Notes: generated by a model not told the origin, from the sequence alone. Positions 26,588 through 35,191 are shown, counted from the first letter of the stretch. The stretch: DNA of 64,000 bases from Oscillospiraceae bacterium (GCA_017482385.1 JAFUNI010000023.1:62001-126000); one strand, 5' to 3'. Translations and numbers: made by a program.

Positions 26588-26974
26588 TTAAAGCTTGGCG
26601 TAGGTCTTGTCCAGGAAACGCTGAGAGGTAACAATAGCCCGCTTATGGGTGCCTTCGCCAATCTTGCCTGTTTCGTCGTAGGCGGTGATTGTGAAGGTAA
26701 TGATCTTGCCGTCAACGGCTGTTACCTCAGCTTCGGCCCGCACATCCATGCCCACGGGCGTTGCCGCCAAATGGGAGATGTTCAGCTCGATACCCACAGT
26801 GGTCTTATCTTCGCTGACTGCCTCGGCAATAGCCTCGCAGGCCGCGCCTTCCATCAGTGCCACCATACAGGGTGTCGCATACACCAGCAAAGATCCGGAA
26901 CCTACTTCCAAAGCGGTATCTTCCCGCTCCACAGAAGTGGATACAGTACCGGTCATTCCAACAGTAATTTCCAT
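26588..26974 (-). CDS. FlK-like hotdog-fold thioesterase
   Basis: A 128-residue single hotdog domain. Thr34, Glu42 and His68 have the same spacing (8 and 26 residues) as the catalytic Thr42, Glu50 and His76 of fluoroacetyl-CoA thioesterase FlK. Related proteins are common in anaerobes that meet no fluoroacetate, so the natural substrate is probably another small acyl-CoA. GGAGGTAG precedes the ATG. First gene of a two-gene operon with the EIIC-like permease. Confidence 0.8.
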   Translation of the reverse strand: MEITVGMTGTVSTSVEREDTALEVGSGSLLVYATPCMVALMEGAACEAIAEAVSEDKTTVGIELNISHLAATPVGMDVRAEAEVTAVDGKIITFTITAYDETGKIGEGTHKRAIVTSQRFLDKTYAKL

Positions 26975-27000
26975 AAAACTACCTCCGTTCTTTTTTCCTT

Positions 27001-27029
27001 AATATAGTGCAAAAGAACACCCTTGTCAA
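27001..27029 (-). promoter_or_regulatory. Sigma-A promoter of the thioesterase-EIIC operon
   Basis: Minus strand: TTGACA (27029-27024) and TATATT (27006-27001), spacer 17 bp. It stands back to back with the pncB promoter, with 10 bases between the two -35 boxes. Confidence 0.75.
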
Positions 27030-27039
27030 TATAAGCGTA

Positions 27040-27068
27040 TTGATTTTTCTTGTGTTTTCGACTATAAT
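27040..27068 (+). promoter_or_regulatory. Sigma-A promoter of pncB
   Basis: TTGATT at 27040-27045 and TATAAT at 27063-27068, spacer 17 bp. Confidence 0.75.
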
Positions 27069-27099
27069 AAATATATTAATACTTTAACGAGGTGTAATT

Positions 27100-28554
27100 A
27101 TGGCTATACAGGACAAGTTAAACCTTACAATGCTTTGCGATTTTTATGAGCTGACCATGGGAAACGGATATTTTGAAAAGGGCTACAAGGACAGGATCTG
27201 CTATTTTGATGTGTTCTTCCGCCAGTGTCCGGACCACGGCGGTTTTGCCATTGCGGCCGGCTTGGAGCAGATCATTGACTACATTCAGAATCTGCATTTC
27301 TCCCCGGAGGATATCGAGTATCTGCGTGGCAGAAAACTCTTCAGCGAGGAATTTTTGGAATACCTTTCCAATTTCCGCTTTACAGGTGATATTTGGGCAG
27401 TACCGGAGGGCACTCCCATTTTTCCCAAAGAACCTATTATGACCATTCGCGCACCGGCTATCGAGGCGCAGCTGATGGAAACCTTCATCCTGCTGTCTAT
27501 TAACCATCAAAGTTTGATTGCCACCAAGGCCAACCGCGTGGTTCGGGCAGCACAGGAGCGTACGGTTCTGGAGTTTGGTTCCCGTCGGGCCCAGGGCGCA
27601 GATGCAGCTATCTTGGGCGCCAGAGCGGCCTATATTGGCGGTTGTAACGGAACGGCCTGTACCATTTCCGATCAGCTATTCGGTGTCTATGCCGGTGGCA
27701 CAATGGCCCATGCCTGGGTACAGATGTTTGACACAGAATATGAAGCCTTTAAGGCCTATTGTGAGATGTATCCCAACAATGCAACATTGTTGGTGGACAC
27801 GTACAACACCCTGAAATCCGGTGTACCCAATGCCATTAAGGCCTTCAATGAAGTGCTGAAGCCCATGGGTATTACGAAGTGTGGCATTCGCCTGGATTCC
27901 GGCGATATGGCATATTTGAGCCGCCAGGCAAGAAAAATGCTGGACGAGGCCGGTTGGACAGATTGTCAGATCTCAGTATCTAATTCCTTGGACGAGTATA
28001 TTATCCAGGATCTGCTTCGCCAGGGTGCGCAAATCGATATGTTTGGCGTGGGCGAGCGGTTGATCACAGCAAAGTCTGAGCCTGTTTTTGGCGGTGTGTA
28101 CAAGCTTACCGCGGTGGAGGAGGCTGACGGCACAGTTACCCCCAAAATCAAGATATCCGAAAATACCGGTAAGATCACCAACCCCCACTATAAGAAGCTT
28201 TATCGCTTCTATGGCAATGATACCGGTAAGGCCATTGCAGACTACCTGTGTGTCTACGATGAAACAGTGGATGACAGCAAGGATATGGAGATATTTGATC
28301 CGGAGGCCACCTGGAAGACCAAGACGGTCTATGACTTCACCGCTAAGGAACTGCAGGTGCCTATTTTCAAGAATGGCAAGTTGGTATATAAATGTCCCAG
28401 TATCGCGGATGTCCGGAAATACTGCTTAGAGCAGGTGGATACTCTGTGGGATGAAGTCAAGCGTTTCGACAATCCCCATACCTATTATGTGGACCTGTCC
28501 CAAAAGCTGTGGGATATCAAATATTCCCTGCTGAAGCAACAGGGAAAGAAATAG
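27100..28554 (+). CDS. pncB: Nicotinate phosphoribosyltransferase
   Basis: A 484-residue enzyme of NAD salvage that joins nicotinate to PRPP. Family features are MLCDFYELTMGNGYF (about residues 10-24), EFGSRRAQGADAA (about 155-167), AGGTMAHAWVQMF with the active-site His (about 202-214), and LDSGDMAYLSRQAR (about 264-277). The length fits the Firmicutes type. It has its own promoter, and a small GIY-YIG gene follows after 3 bases. Confidence 0.95.
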   Translation: MAIQDKLNLTMLCDFYELTMGNGYFEKGYKDRICYFDVFFRQCPDHGGFAIAAGLEQIIDYIQNLHFSPEDIEYLRGRKLFSEEFLEYLSNFRFTGDIWAVPEGTPIFPKEPIMTIRAPAIEAQLMETFILLSINHQSLIATKANRVVRAAQERTVLEFGSRRAQGADAAILGARAAYIGGCNGTACTISDQLFGVYAGGTMAHAWVQMFDTEYEAFKAYCEMYPNNATLLVDTYNTLKSGVPNAIKAFNEVLKPMGITKCGIRLDSGDMAYLSRQARKMLDEAGWTDCQISVSNSLDEYIIQDLLRQGAQIDMFGVGERLITAKSEPVFGGVYKLTAVEEADGTVTPKIKISENTGKITNPHYKKLYRFYGNDTGKAIADYLCVYDETVDDSKDMEIFDPEATWKTKTVYDFTAKELQVPIFKNGKLVYKCPSIADVRKYCLEQVDTLWDEVKRFDNPHTYYVDLSQKLWDIKYSLLKQQGKK

Positions 28555-28557
28555 GCG

Positions 28558-28827
28558 ATGGAAAAGCAATGGCTCGTATATATCCTGCAGTGTGGTGACG
28601 GAACTTTGTACACCGGTATAACCGATGATTTGCCCCGCCGACTGGAAATGCACAGGGCAGGGAAGGGCGCAAAATACACCCGTGGCCGCGCACCTCTCAC
28701 TTTAGTCTACCGGGAAAACGCACTGTCCTATTCCGATGCCTTGAAACGGGAATACCGGATCAAGCAGCTGCCCCGTACAGAGAAACTGAAATTGATTGAA
28801 AGCTATAAGAAAACGGCTACCGAATAA
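28558..28827 (+). CDS. GIY-YIG nuclease-domain protein (UPF0213/YhbQ type)
   Basis: An 89-residue stand-alone GIY-YIG domain: VYILQCGDGTLYTGITDD (about residues 7-24) carries the YI and YTG equivalents of the motif, and GRAPLTLVYRE (about 43-53) is typical of UPF0213. Related E. coli proteins have been linked to DNA repair, but the role here is unknown. It lies 3 bases after pncB, so is probably cotranscribed. Confidence 0.87.
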   Translation: MEKQWLVYILQCGDGTLYTGITDDLPRRLEMHRAGKGAKYTRGRAPLTLVYRENALSYSDALKREYRIKQLPRTEKLKLIESYKKTATE

Positions 28828-28840
28828 TCGGTAGCCGTTT
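28811..28840. terminator. Bidirectional intrinsic terminator, GIY-YIG / EamA
   Basis: AAACGGCTACCGA pairs with TCGGTAGCCGTTT around ATAA; the stem includes the end of the GIY-YIG gene. Confidence 0.88.
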
Positions 28841-28849
28841 CGCTTTGTA

Positions 28850-29770
28850 TCAGAGTTCTTCACTTACTGCCAACAAGAGGATGCCAATGATTACAACAGC
28901 AATAAAGGCATAGGTCTTCCAGGACAGCTTTTCTTTCAGGAAGATCCGGGAAAGCAACAGGGAAACAACACAAACAGAGGAAATGATCGGTGCAGCAATT
29001 GCGCCGTTGCCACTCAAGGCATATACATATGTAAACTGACCGGCGGTTTCAAATACTGCAGCGAGGATCTTGTCCTTGTGCTGGGGAATGGGACCAAACT
29101 TAACTTTCTTAGCCTTCATAAAGATGAACAGACCCAATGCAAACAGGGCAAAAGTCAGCTCGTAGCTGGTGTTAGCAACGTCTTCGATGGTGTCTTCTGT
29201 TACACCAATAAGAGGAGTGCTGGCAAAGTCGTCCAGATAGAAAATATCAACAAAGGAGCCGAAAGCGTCAAGCAAAGCATAAACAAAGGGCATGCAGAAT
29301 GCAATAATAGCCAGTTTCTTGCCCAGGTTCTTCTTTCTTTGCGTGTCACCCTTGTTTTCCAAAAAACCAACGCCCAAAACGCCAATGACGATAACGAGAA
29401 TGGCAATAACGGAAAGGGGAGAAAGGGACTCTTTTAGAAAAATGACGCAGAGCAAACTACAGATGGCGCCGGAGGTGTTCTCAATGGGGTCAGAAATGGA
29501 TTCCTCCAAGAACCGCATTCCGAAATAGGAAAAGGCCATGGATACGATATACAGCAAAGATACCGGCAGGTAAACAAGCAGATTGATGGGGTTGTAAGCG
29601 ATATCCTTTGTCAGCAGGGTAAAGATGGCGTGGGCACCCATTACAGCGCCAACGCAGACACAGATCTTCAAATGGGAGTACTTTTCGTTAGGCAGAGCGC
29701 CTTTTTTGTAAAACAGTTCTGCTGCGCCCCACAAAAGCGCGGTTGCAATGGAAAAGAATAACCAGGACAT
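28850..29770 (-). CDS. EamA/DMT-family transporter
   Basis: A 306-residue membrane protein with about ten hydrophobic segments arranged as two EamA halves, as in drug/metabolite transporters. The substrate is unknown. It is the last gene of an operon with an AbrB-like regulator and a PLP-dependent lyase, which suggests export of an amino-acid-like or sulfur compound; that is inference from context. Confidence 0.8.
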   Translation of the reverse strand: MSWLFFSIATALLWGAAELFYKKGALPNEKYSHLKICVCVGAVMGAHAIFTLLTKDIAYNPINLLVYLPVSLLYIVSMAFSYFGMRFLEESISDPIENTSGAICSLLCVIFLKESLSPLSVIAILVIVIGVLGVGFLENKGDTQRKKNLGKKLAIIAFCMPFVYALLDAFGSFVDIFYLDDFASTPLIGVTEDTIEDVANTSYELTFALFALGLFIFMKAKKVKFGPIPQHKDKILAAVFETAGQFTYVYALSGNGAIAAPIISSVCVVSLLLSRIFLKEKLSWKTYAFIAVVIIGILLLAVSEEL

Positions 29771-29794
29771 AAGATTACCTCTTTCTATAAATAT

Positions 29795-31078
29795 TTACAG
29801 AGTCACCAGACCGGCATCAACCATTTTCTGCAGGCTCATTAAAATACCCAATTTTGCGTGGCACCAGGTCAAACCGCCCTGGAAGTAAACTGCATAGGGA
29901 GGACGGATAGGACCGTCAGCAGAAAGCTCAATGGAAGAGCCCTGTACAAAAGCACCGGCGGCCATAATCACCTTGTCGTTATAGCCGGGCATATCCCAGG
30001 GTAGAGGGGTAGCGAAGGAATCCACCGGCGCAGCGGCCTGAATGCCCTTGCAGAAGGCAATCATACCTTCCTCACTGCCCAGTTCCACGGCCTGGATAAT
30101 GTCGTGACGGCTCTCTGTGGCGTTGGGAACGCACTTAAAGCCCAAAGGCTCATAGAGATTTGCTGCAAAGATAGCGCCCTTCTCAGCGCCTGCAACAACC
30201 GTGGGCGCCATAAAGAAACCTTGATACAGAGCGGGCATCAAACCCAAATTCGCGCCAACCTCCTGGCCCAGGCCGGGTGCAGAAAGCCGATAGGCGCAAC
30301 GCTGAACACAGGTATCTGTACCACAGATATAACCGCCGATGGGAGCAAGACCGCCGCCGGGGTTCTTAATAAGGCTGCCAACCACCATATCTGCGCCCAC
30401 ATCGGAAGGCTCGATGGTTTCCACAAACTCACCATAGCAGTTGTCCACCATACAGATGATGTCAGGCTTGATTGCCTTCACAAAAGCAATCAACTCGCCA
30501 ATCTGCTTTACAGAGAAGCTGGGGCGGGTGGCGTAACCCTTGGATCGTTGGATGGTTACCAGCTTGGTTTTGTCGTTAATGGCCTTTTTGATGTTATCGT
30601 AATCAAAAGTGCCGTCTTCCAGCAAATCCACCTGCCGATAAGAAACGCCGTACTCCTTCAAAGAGCAGGGGCTTTCCCGGATACCGATAACCTCTTGCAA
30701 AGTATCATAAGGCAGACCGACAGGGGAGAGCAGTTCGTCACCGGGCAGGAGATTTGCTGACAGCGCAACGGTCAGCGCATGGGTGCCGCAGGTGATCTGA
30801 GGACGGACCAAAGCAGCTTCTGTGTGGAATACATCCGCATAAACCTTCTCCAAATTATCCCGGCCAACATCGTCGTAGCCGTAACCGGTGGTGGCCGCAA
30901 AGCAAGCAGCCGATACCCGGTTTTTCTGCATGGCCGCAATGACCTTTGCCTGGTTGTGCTCTGCAATCTTATCAATTTCCGCAAAGCGTTCTTTTAGGCT
31001 TTCCAAAGTTTTTTCACCGTAAGCGTAAACACCGGAGCTGATGCCCATGGTGTTGTATAATTCCAGTAATTCTTTCAT
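29795..31078 (-). CDS. Methionine gamma-lyase-family PLP enzyme (aluminium-resistance type)
   Basis: A 427-residue fold-type I PLP enzyme of the group annotated as methionine gamma-lyase-like or aluminium-resistance protein. The PLP lysine is in SLIKNPGGGLAPIGGYI (about residue 238), DNCYGEF holds the PLP-ring Asp, and QRSKGYATRP is characteristic. The real substrate is not well established for the group. It begins 2 bases after the AbrB-like gene and is followed after 24 bases by an EamA transporter. Confidence 0.85.
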   Translation of the reverse strand: MKELLELYNTMGISSGVYAYGEKTLESLKERFAEIDKIAEHNQAKVIAAMQKNRVSAACFAATTGYGYDDVGRDNLEKVYADVFHTEAALVRPQITCGTHALTVALSANLLPGDELLSPVGLPYDTLQEVIGIRESPCSLKEYGVSYRQVDLLEDGTFDYDNIKKAINDKTKLVTIQRSKGYATRPSFSVKQIGELIAFVKAIKPDIICMVDNCYGEFVETIEPSDVGADMVVGSLIKNPGGGLAPIGGYICGTDTCVQRCAYRLSAPGLGQEVGANLGLMPALYQGFFMAPTVVAGAEKGAIFAANLYEPLGFKCVPNATESRHDIIQAVELGSEEGMIAFCKGIQAAAPVDSFATPLPWDMPGYNDKVIMAAGAFVQGSSIELSADGPIRPPYAVYFQGGLTWCHAKLGILMSLQKMVDAGLVTL

Positions 31079-31080
31079 TT

Positions 31081-31320
31081 CTAATTCCTCTTTTTGTTGC
31101 TGTCAAATATTTCATCTGCAAGATCCCGGAGAAGCTCCGGACGGGATACGATCAATCCTTTGTTTTCTTCGCCGAGGATCAGCAAGGTATCGCCCGGCTG
31201 GATGTTGAATAGCTCTCTGGCCTCTTTGGGGATCACGATTTGGCCCCGATCACCCACCTTGGCTGTGCCAAAGACCCGTCGGGAATTGCCCTTGCCCAAG
31301 ACATGTTTGCCTCCTGCCAT
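31081..31320 (-). CDS. AbrB/MazE/SpoVT-family DNA-binding protein
   Basis: A 79-residue protein with one AbrB swapped-hairpin domain: GTAKVGDRGQIVIPKEAREL then GDTLLILGEE (about residues 18-53). Such proteins bind DNA as dimers or tetramers. It leads an operon with the PLP lyase and EamA transporter, so it may be autoregulatory and operon-specific. GGAAAGGAG precedes the start. Confidence 0.88.
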   Translation of the reverse strand: MAGGKHVLGKGNSRRVFGTAKVGDRGQIVIPKEARELFNIQPGDTLLILGEENKGLIVSRPELLRDLADEIFDSNKKRN

Positions 31321-31364
31321 TGGCTTTCTCCTTTCCTACTTTTCATACTTTTCACACAAGAGTA

Positions 31365-31393
31365 AGTATAATAAAATCCGCTCCGGTTGTCAA
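31365..31393 (-). promoter_or_regulatory. Sigma-A promoter of the abrB-like operon
   Basis: Minus strand: TTGACA (31393-31388) and TATACT (31370-31365), spacer 17 bp. The -35 box lies in the loop of the upstream yugP terminator. Confidence 0.8.
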
Positions 31394-31410
31394 GCCCGGA
31401 GCGGTTAAAA
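31370..31410 (-). terminator. Intrinsic terminator of the yugP-like gene
   Basis: On the minus strand CCGCTCCGG (31404-31396) pairs with CCGGAGCGG (31386-31378) around a 9-base loop and is followed by ATTTTATT. Confidence 0.8.
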
Positions 31411-31415
31411 TTGTA

Positions 31416-32132
31416 TCAATCGTTTCTTCTTCGACCACCGAAAATCAGAATCAAACGAAGCAGCTGCGCAGCGGCAACTGCTACAGCGGCAACATAGGTC
31501 ATAGCCGCAGCCGTGAGGGTTTTTCTTGCGCCCTTCTGCTCTTGGAGAGTCAAAATATCACGGCCCGCAATGGCTTGCATAGCCCGGCGGCTGGCATTGA
31601 ATTCCACAGGCAGGGTCACAAGCTGGAACACAAGGCTCAGGGAGAAGCAGGCAATTCCTGCGTAAACCAAGGTATAGGAATAGCTGCCGCCTATACCAAA
31701 GAGTACACCCAAAAGGATCAAAGGCATGGCAAGTCGTGAGCCGATATTGGTAGCAGGAATGATCGCGGCGCGAACCTTCATGGGGAAATATTCTGTCGCA
31801 TACTGCACAGCATGACCGGCCTCGTGGCAGGCAACACCGATGGCGGCGGTGGAGGTGCTGTCATACACATTATCAGACAGGCGGATTACATTTGTCTTAG
31901 GGTCAAAGTGGTCTGTCAGATTGCCGGCAATTCGTTCCACTCGCACATTGGTAATGCCATGGGCTTCCAACACACAAATTGCCGCATCCCGGCCGGTAAT
32001 TCCCCGACTGGAAAGTTGTTTGGAGTAGCGCTTAAATGTGGAGTTAACACTGGAGCTTGCCCATAGGGATAAGAGCAGGCAGGGCAGGACAATATAAAGA
32101 TAAGTCCAGTCAAAACCGTAAAAATAAGGCAT
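31416..32132 (-). CDS. YugP-type membrane zinc metallopeptidase
   Basis: A 238-residue membrane protein. The zinc-protease motif HEAGH is in ACHEAGHAVQYA (about residue 115), preceded by the family block HFDPKTNVIRLSDNVYDS. Four hydrophobic segments are visible (about 8-25, 130-165, 170-190, 210-230). The biological role is unknown. The start at 32132 has GGAGG 7 bases upstream; an earlier in-frame ATG has none. Confidence 0.88.
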   Translation of the reverse strand: MPYFYGFDWTYLYIVLPCLLLSLWASSSVNSTFKRYSKQLSSRGITGRDAAICVLEAHGITNVRVERIAGNLTDHFDPKTNVIRLSDNVYDSTSTAAIGVACHEAGHAVQYATEYFPMKVRAAIIPATNIGSRLAMPLILLGVLFGIGGSYSYTLVYAGIACFSLSLVFQLVTLPVEFNASRRAMQAIAGRDILTLQEQKGARKTLTAAAMTYVAAVAVAAAQLLRLILIFGGRRRND

Positions 32133-32167
32133 AGATATACCTCCCCAATAAAGTCGTTGTTTTCTAT

Positions 32168-32196
32168 ATAGTATATCCCTTTTTCTGAAAAAGCAA
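32168..32196 (-). promoter_or_regulatory. Sigma-A promoter of the yugP-like gene
   Basis: Minus strand: TTGCTT (32196-32191) and TACTAT (32173-32168), spacer 17 bp. Confidence 0.55.
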
Positions 32197-32221
32197 GTGG
32201 AAAAGCCAAGCACACAATAAC

Positions 32222-32250
32222 TTTACATTTTGGTAATATCTGTGTATAAT
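32222..32250 (+). promoter_or_regulatory. Sigma-A promoter of the PAP2-hydrolase-nrdG-dut operon
   Basis: TTTACA at 32222-32227 and TATAAT at 32245-32250, spacer 17 bp. Confidence 0.8.
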
Positions 32251-32275
32251 ATTATGAAAGTAAAGGAGGCTGCCT

Positions 32276-33190
32276 ATGGAACTTTTATACTTCTTTGAGA
32301 AGATCCGTATCCCGGGATTAAATGAATTTATGCTGGCTATCACCACTTTGGGGGATGAAACTGCATTCCTGGTGATTGCGTTGATCTTGTTTTGGTGTAT
32401 CGATAAGTATGCGGGTTACTACACCCTTTCTGTCGGCTTTATCGGCACCATTGCCAATCAGTTTTTGAAGCTTTGGTTTCGAATCCCCCGGCCATGGGTG
32501 CTTGATGAGAATTTTACCATTTTGGAGCAGGCCAGAGAAGGCGCCGGTGGCTATAGCTTCCCCAGTGGGCATACCCAAAGCGCAGTGGGTACTTTTGGCA
32601 GCATTGCAGCTACTGTAAAGAATAAGAAGATTTGCATTGCCGCCATCTTGATCGCAGCGTTGGTTGCGATTTCCAGAATGTACATCGGTGTCCATACGCC
32701 ATTAGATGTGGGCGTGTCTGTGATTTTGGCAGTTGCCTTGATTTTTGCAGTTCGTCCGTTGGTTTTTAAGCATCGCAGAATCGGTATGCCCGTCCTTTTG
32801 GCGGCTATGATCTTGATGGCTGTGGGCTATCTTTGTTTCGTGGAGTTTTATCAATTCCCCGCGGAGGTCTTTGCAACTGACAATTATCACCACGGCCTTG
32901 AAAATGCGTACACCCTATTGGGTGCGCTTGCCGGCCTTGTGATCGTGTATATTGTGGATGAAAAGTGGCTACATTTCTCTGTGAAGGCTGTTTGGTGGGC
33001 ACAGATCCTCAAGGTCGTAATCGGATTGGGACTTGTTCTTGCAGTGAAAGCCGGCATGAAGGGAATGCTGAATGGCATTTTTGGCGAACTGTTGGGCCGT
33101 TCTGTCCGGTATGGCCTCATCGTGATTGTGGCCGGTATTCTGTGGCCTCTTAGTTTCCGCTTTTTTGCAAAGCTTGGTAAGAAGGAGTAG
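32276..33190 (+). CDS. PAP2-superfamily membrane phosphatase
   Basis: A 304-residue protein with about eight membrane segments. The PAP2 phosphatase motifs are present in order: KLWFRIPRP (about residue 63), SFPSGHTQ (about 95) and SRMYIGVHTPLDV (about 133), whose His and Asp form the active site. The substrate could be phosphatidic acid, undecaprenyl pyrophosphate or a similar lipid phosphate. AAAGGAGG precedes the ATG. First gene of a tight four-gene run. Confidence 0.87.
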   Translation: MELLYFFEKIRIPGLNEFMLAITTLGDETAFLVIALILFWCIDKYAGYYTLSVGFIGTIANQFLKLWFRIPRPWVLDENFTILEQAREGAGGYSFPSGHTQSAVGTFGSIAATVKNKKICIAAILIAALVAISRMYIGVHTPLDVGVSVILAVALIFAVRPLVFKHRRIGMPVLLAAMILMAVGYLCFVEFYQFPAEVFATDNYHHGLENAYTLLGALAGLVIVYIVDEKWLHFSVKAVWWAQILKVVIGLGLVLAVKAGMKGMLNGIFGELLGRSVRYGLIVIVAGILWPLSFRFFAKLGKKE

Positions 33191-33196
33191 TTTTCT

Positions 33197-34138
33197 ATGC
33201 GGTTTGTCTTTTATGTTCTGCTGGCTGTATTGGTGCTGCTGATTGTCAGCGGTGGCTATACCTTTTGGGCTGCCTGCGTTCGCAGAAAGGAATTGCCCTG
33301 GCTGGTTGAGGAAGAATTGCAAAAGACATCCTATGGAAAGTACTGTAAATACATTCGCCATTCGGTTGCTTATCTCAATGACCACAACGCACAGGAAGTT
33401 TCTATTACCAGCTCTGATGGTTTAAAATTGAGCGGCACCTGGTTAGAAACAGAGAATCCCAAGGGTACGATCATCCTTGCCCACGGCTACCGCAGCTGCA
33501 AGCTGGTGGAGTTCAGTATGGTCTTAGAGTTTTACCGGGATTACGGTTTGAATATCCTTTTACCCGACCAACGCGCACACGGCAAAAGCGAAGGCGGCCT
33601 CATAACCTTTGGCGTAAAAGAATGCAAGGATATGAAAAGGTGGATCCGTTGGGTCAATAAAAATGAAGGCAACCGGCCTGTTATACTCAGTGGCCTGTCT
33701 ATGGGCGCATCTACGATGCTGTTTCTGGCAGATGAGAAACTACCGGCCAATGTGAAAGGCATTATTGCCGATTGCGGTTTTACCTCGCCCTGGGAGATTG
33801 TTTCCTGTGTGTTCCGTAGAGTGACCCATCTGCCGGCCACCCCCAGCCTGTGGGTCGCGGAGCTGTTTGCCAGGATTTTTGGCGGCTTCAGCCTACGGCA
33901 GAAGAATACCAAAGAAGTACTGAAAAACAGCAGACTGCCTGTTTTAATGGTTCATGGTATGGATGACGGCTTTGTTCCTTGTGAAATGACCCAGCAGGGC
34001 TATGATACCTGCACCGGGGAGAAGGAAATCTTCTTAGTAGAAGGTGCCGATCACGGCCTAAGTTTTTTGAAGGATACCGAGCGCTATAAAGAAAGAGTTA
34101 GGGCGTTTTTGGACAGAAACCTGGAGGAATCTGAATGA
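33197..34138 (+). CDS. Alpha/beta hydrolase with N-terminal membrane anchor
   Basis: A 313-residue protein with one N-terminal hydrophobic segment (about residues 3-25) and an alpha/beta-hydrolase domain. The nucleophile is in GLSMGAST (about residue 175), the acid in HGMDDGFVP (about 258) and the His in GADHGLS (about 288); the oxyanion-hole HGYRS is near residue 97. The substrate is unknown. It overlaps nrdG by 4 bases (ATGA). Confidence 0.85.
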   Translation: MRFVFYVLLAVLVLLIVSGGYTFWAACVRRKELPWLVEEELQKTSYGKYCKYIRHSVAYLNDHNAQEVSITSSDGLKLSGTWLETENPKGTIILAHGYRSCKLVEFSMVLEFYRDYGLNILLPDQRAHGKSEGGLITFGVKECKDMKRWIRWVNKNEGNRPVILSGLSMGASTMLFLADEKLPANVKGIIADCGFTSPWEIVSCVFRRVTHLPATPSLWVAELFARIFGGFSLRQKNTKEVLKNSRLPVLMVHGMDDGFVPCEMTQQGYDTCTGEKEIFLVEGADHGLSFLKDTERYKERVRAFLDRNLEESE

Positions 34139-34677
34139 ATTACGCAGAGATAAAGAATTGCGATATTGCCAACGGACCGGGTGTGCGGGTGAGCCTGTTT
34201 GTTTCCGGGTGTACCCACCAGTGTAAGGGTTGTTTTAATGAAATTGCCTGGGATTTTGGGTACGGAAAACCCTTCACCCAAGAAACGGTGGATATGCTCC
34301 TGCAGATGCTGGAACCTGACCATATCAAAGGTATTACTCTTTTGGGCGGCGAACCCTTTGAACCCCAAAACCAGCCGGCAATTGTGGATTTTTTGCAACA
34401 AATGAAAGCAAAATACCCAGATAAAACCGTTTGGGCTTTTTCAGGATATTTGTTCGACAAAGATATGCTTTCCGGCAGACTTGGCGAGCTTACAAAGGAA
34501 TTTCTAAGCTATGTTGACGTGCTGGTGGACGGCCCGTTTGTGGAAGCAAAAAAGAATCTGAGCCTTCGGTTCCGGGGCTCTTCCAACCAAAGAATCATTG
34601 ATGTGCCTGCATCCTTGCAGACAGGAGAAATTGTCCTGTGGGAGGATTGGCAGGGCCACGGAAAGGGAATGAAATAA
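34135..34677 (+). CDS. nrdG: Anaerobic ribonucleotide reductase activating protein
   Basis: A 180-residue radical-SAM activase. The iron-sulfur motif CTHQCKGC (about residues 25-32) and ITLLGGEPFEP (about 65-75) are clear. It installs the glycyl radical on NrdD. nrdD is not in the window, although it is commonly adjacent in other Firmicutes. It shares TAATG with dut, linking dNTP production and dUTP removal. Confidence 0.92.
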   Translation: MNYAEIKNCDIANGPGVRVSLFVSGCTHQCKGCFNEIAWDFGYGKPFTQETVDMLLQMLEPDHIKGITLLGGEPFEPQNQPAIVDFLQQMKAKYPDKTVWAFSGYLFDKDMLSGRLGELTKEFLSYVDVLVDGPFVEAKKNLSLRFRGSSNQRIIDVPASLQTGEIVLWEDWQGHGKGMK

Positions 34678-35114
34678 TGGATGCAATTCGTGTAAAAAAA
34701 TTAAAAGCAAATGCAATTCTGCCTACATACGGCTCTGTAGATGCAGCAGGTGCTGACCTGTACGCCTGCCTGGATGAGAAGATTTTGATTCAGCCCGGTG
34801 AGTCTGTATTTGTGCCCACCGGTTTGGCAATGGAGATTCCTAAGGGCTATGCAGGCCTTATCTATGCCCGCAGCGGTTTGGCTTGTAAGCGCGGCTTAGC
34901 GCCTGCCAATAAAGTTGGTGTCATTGACAGTGATTACCGTGGGGAATTTATCGTGGTTTTGCACAACCACGGCGCAACTGCGCAGGAAATTGCGCCCGGC
35001 GAGCGGATCGCTCAGCTGGTCATTACACCGGTGTTTACACCGGGTTTTGCAGAGGTGGAAGAACTGACTGACACCACGCGTTCTGCTTGTGGCTTTGGCT
35101 CGACAGGTAAATGA
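34677..35114 (+). CDS. dut: dUTP diphosphatase
   Basis: A 145-residue trimeric dUTPase with all five motifs: DAAGADLYA (I), YARSGLACKRG (II), GVIDSDYRGEF (III), GERIAQLVI (IV) and RSACGFGSTGK (V). It converts dUTP to dUMP, preventing uracil in DNA and feeding dTMP synthesis. The start overlaps the nrdG stop by one base. The longer in-frame GTG reading at 34638 lies inside nrdG and is not preferred. Confidence 0.95.
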   Translation: MDAIRVKKLKANAILPTYGSVDAAGADLYACLDEKILIQPGESVFVPTGLAMEIPKGYAGLIYARSGLACKRGLAPANKVGVIDSDYRGEFIVVLHNHGATAQEIAPGERIAQLVITPVFTPGFAEVEELTDTTRSACGFGSTGK

Positions 35115-35191
35115 ACTGTGCAATTTGCTTATAATTGAATTGAAAAAGCTGCCAATAATTATACAAATTAAACAAATGTAAAATTTGGGGG

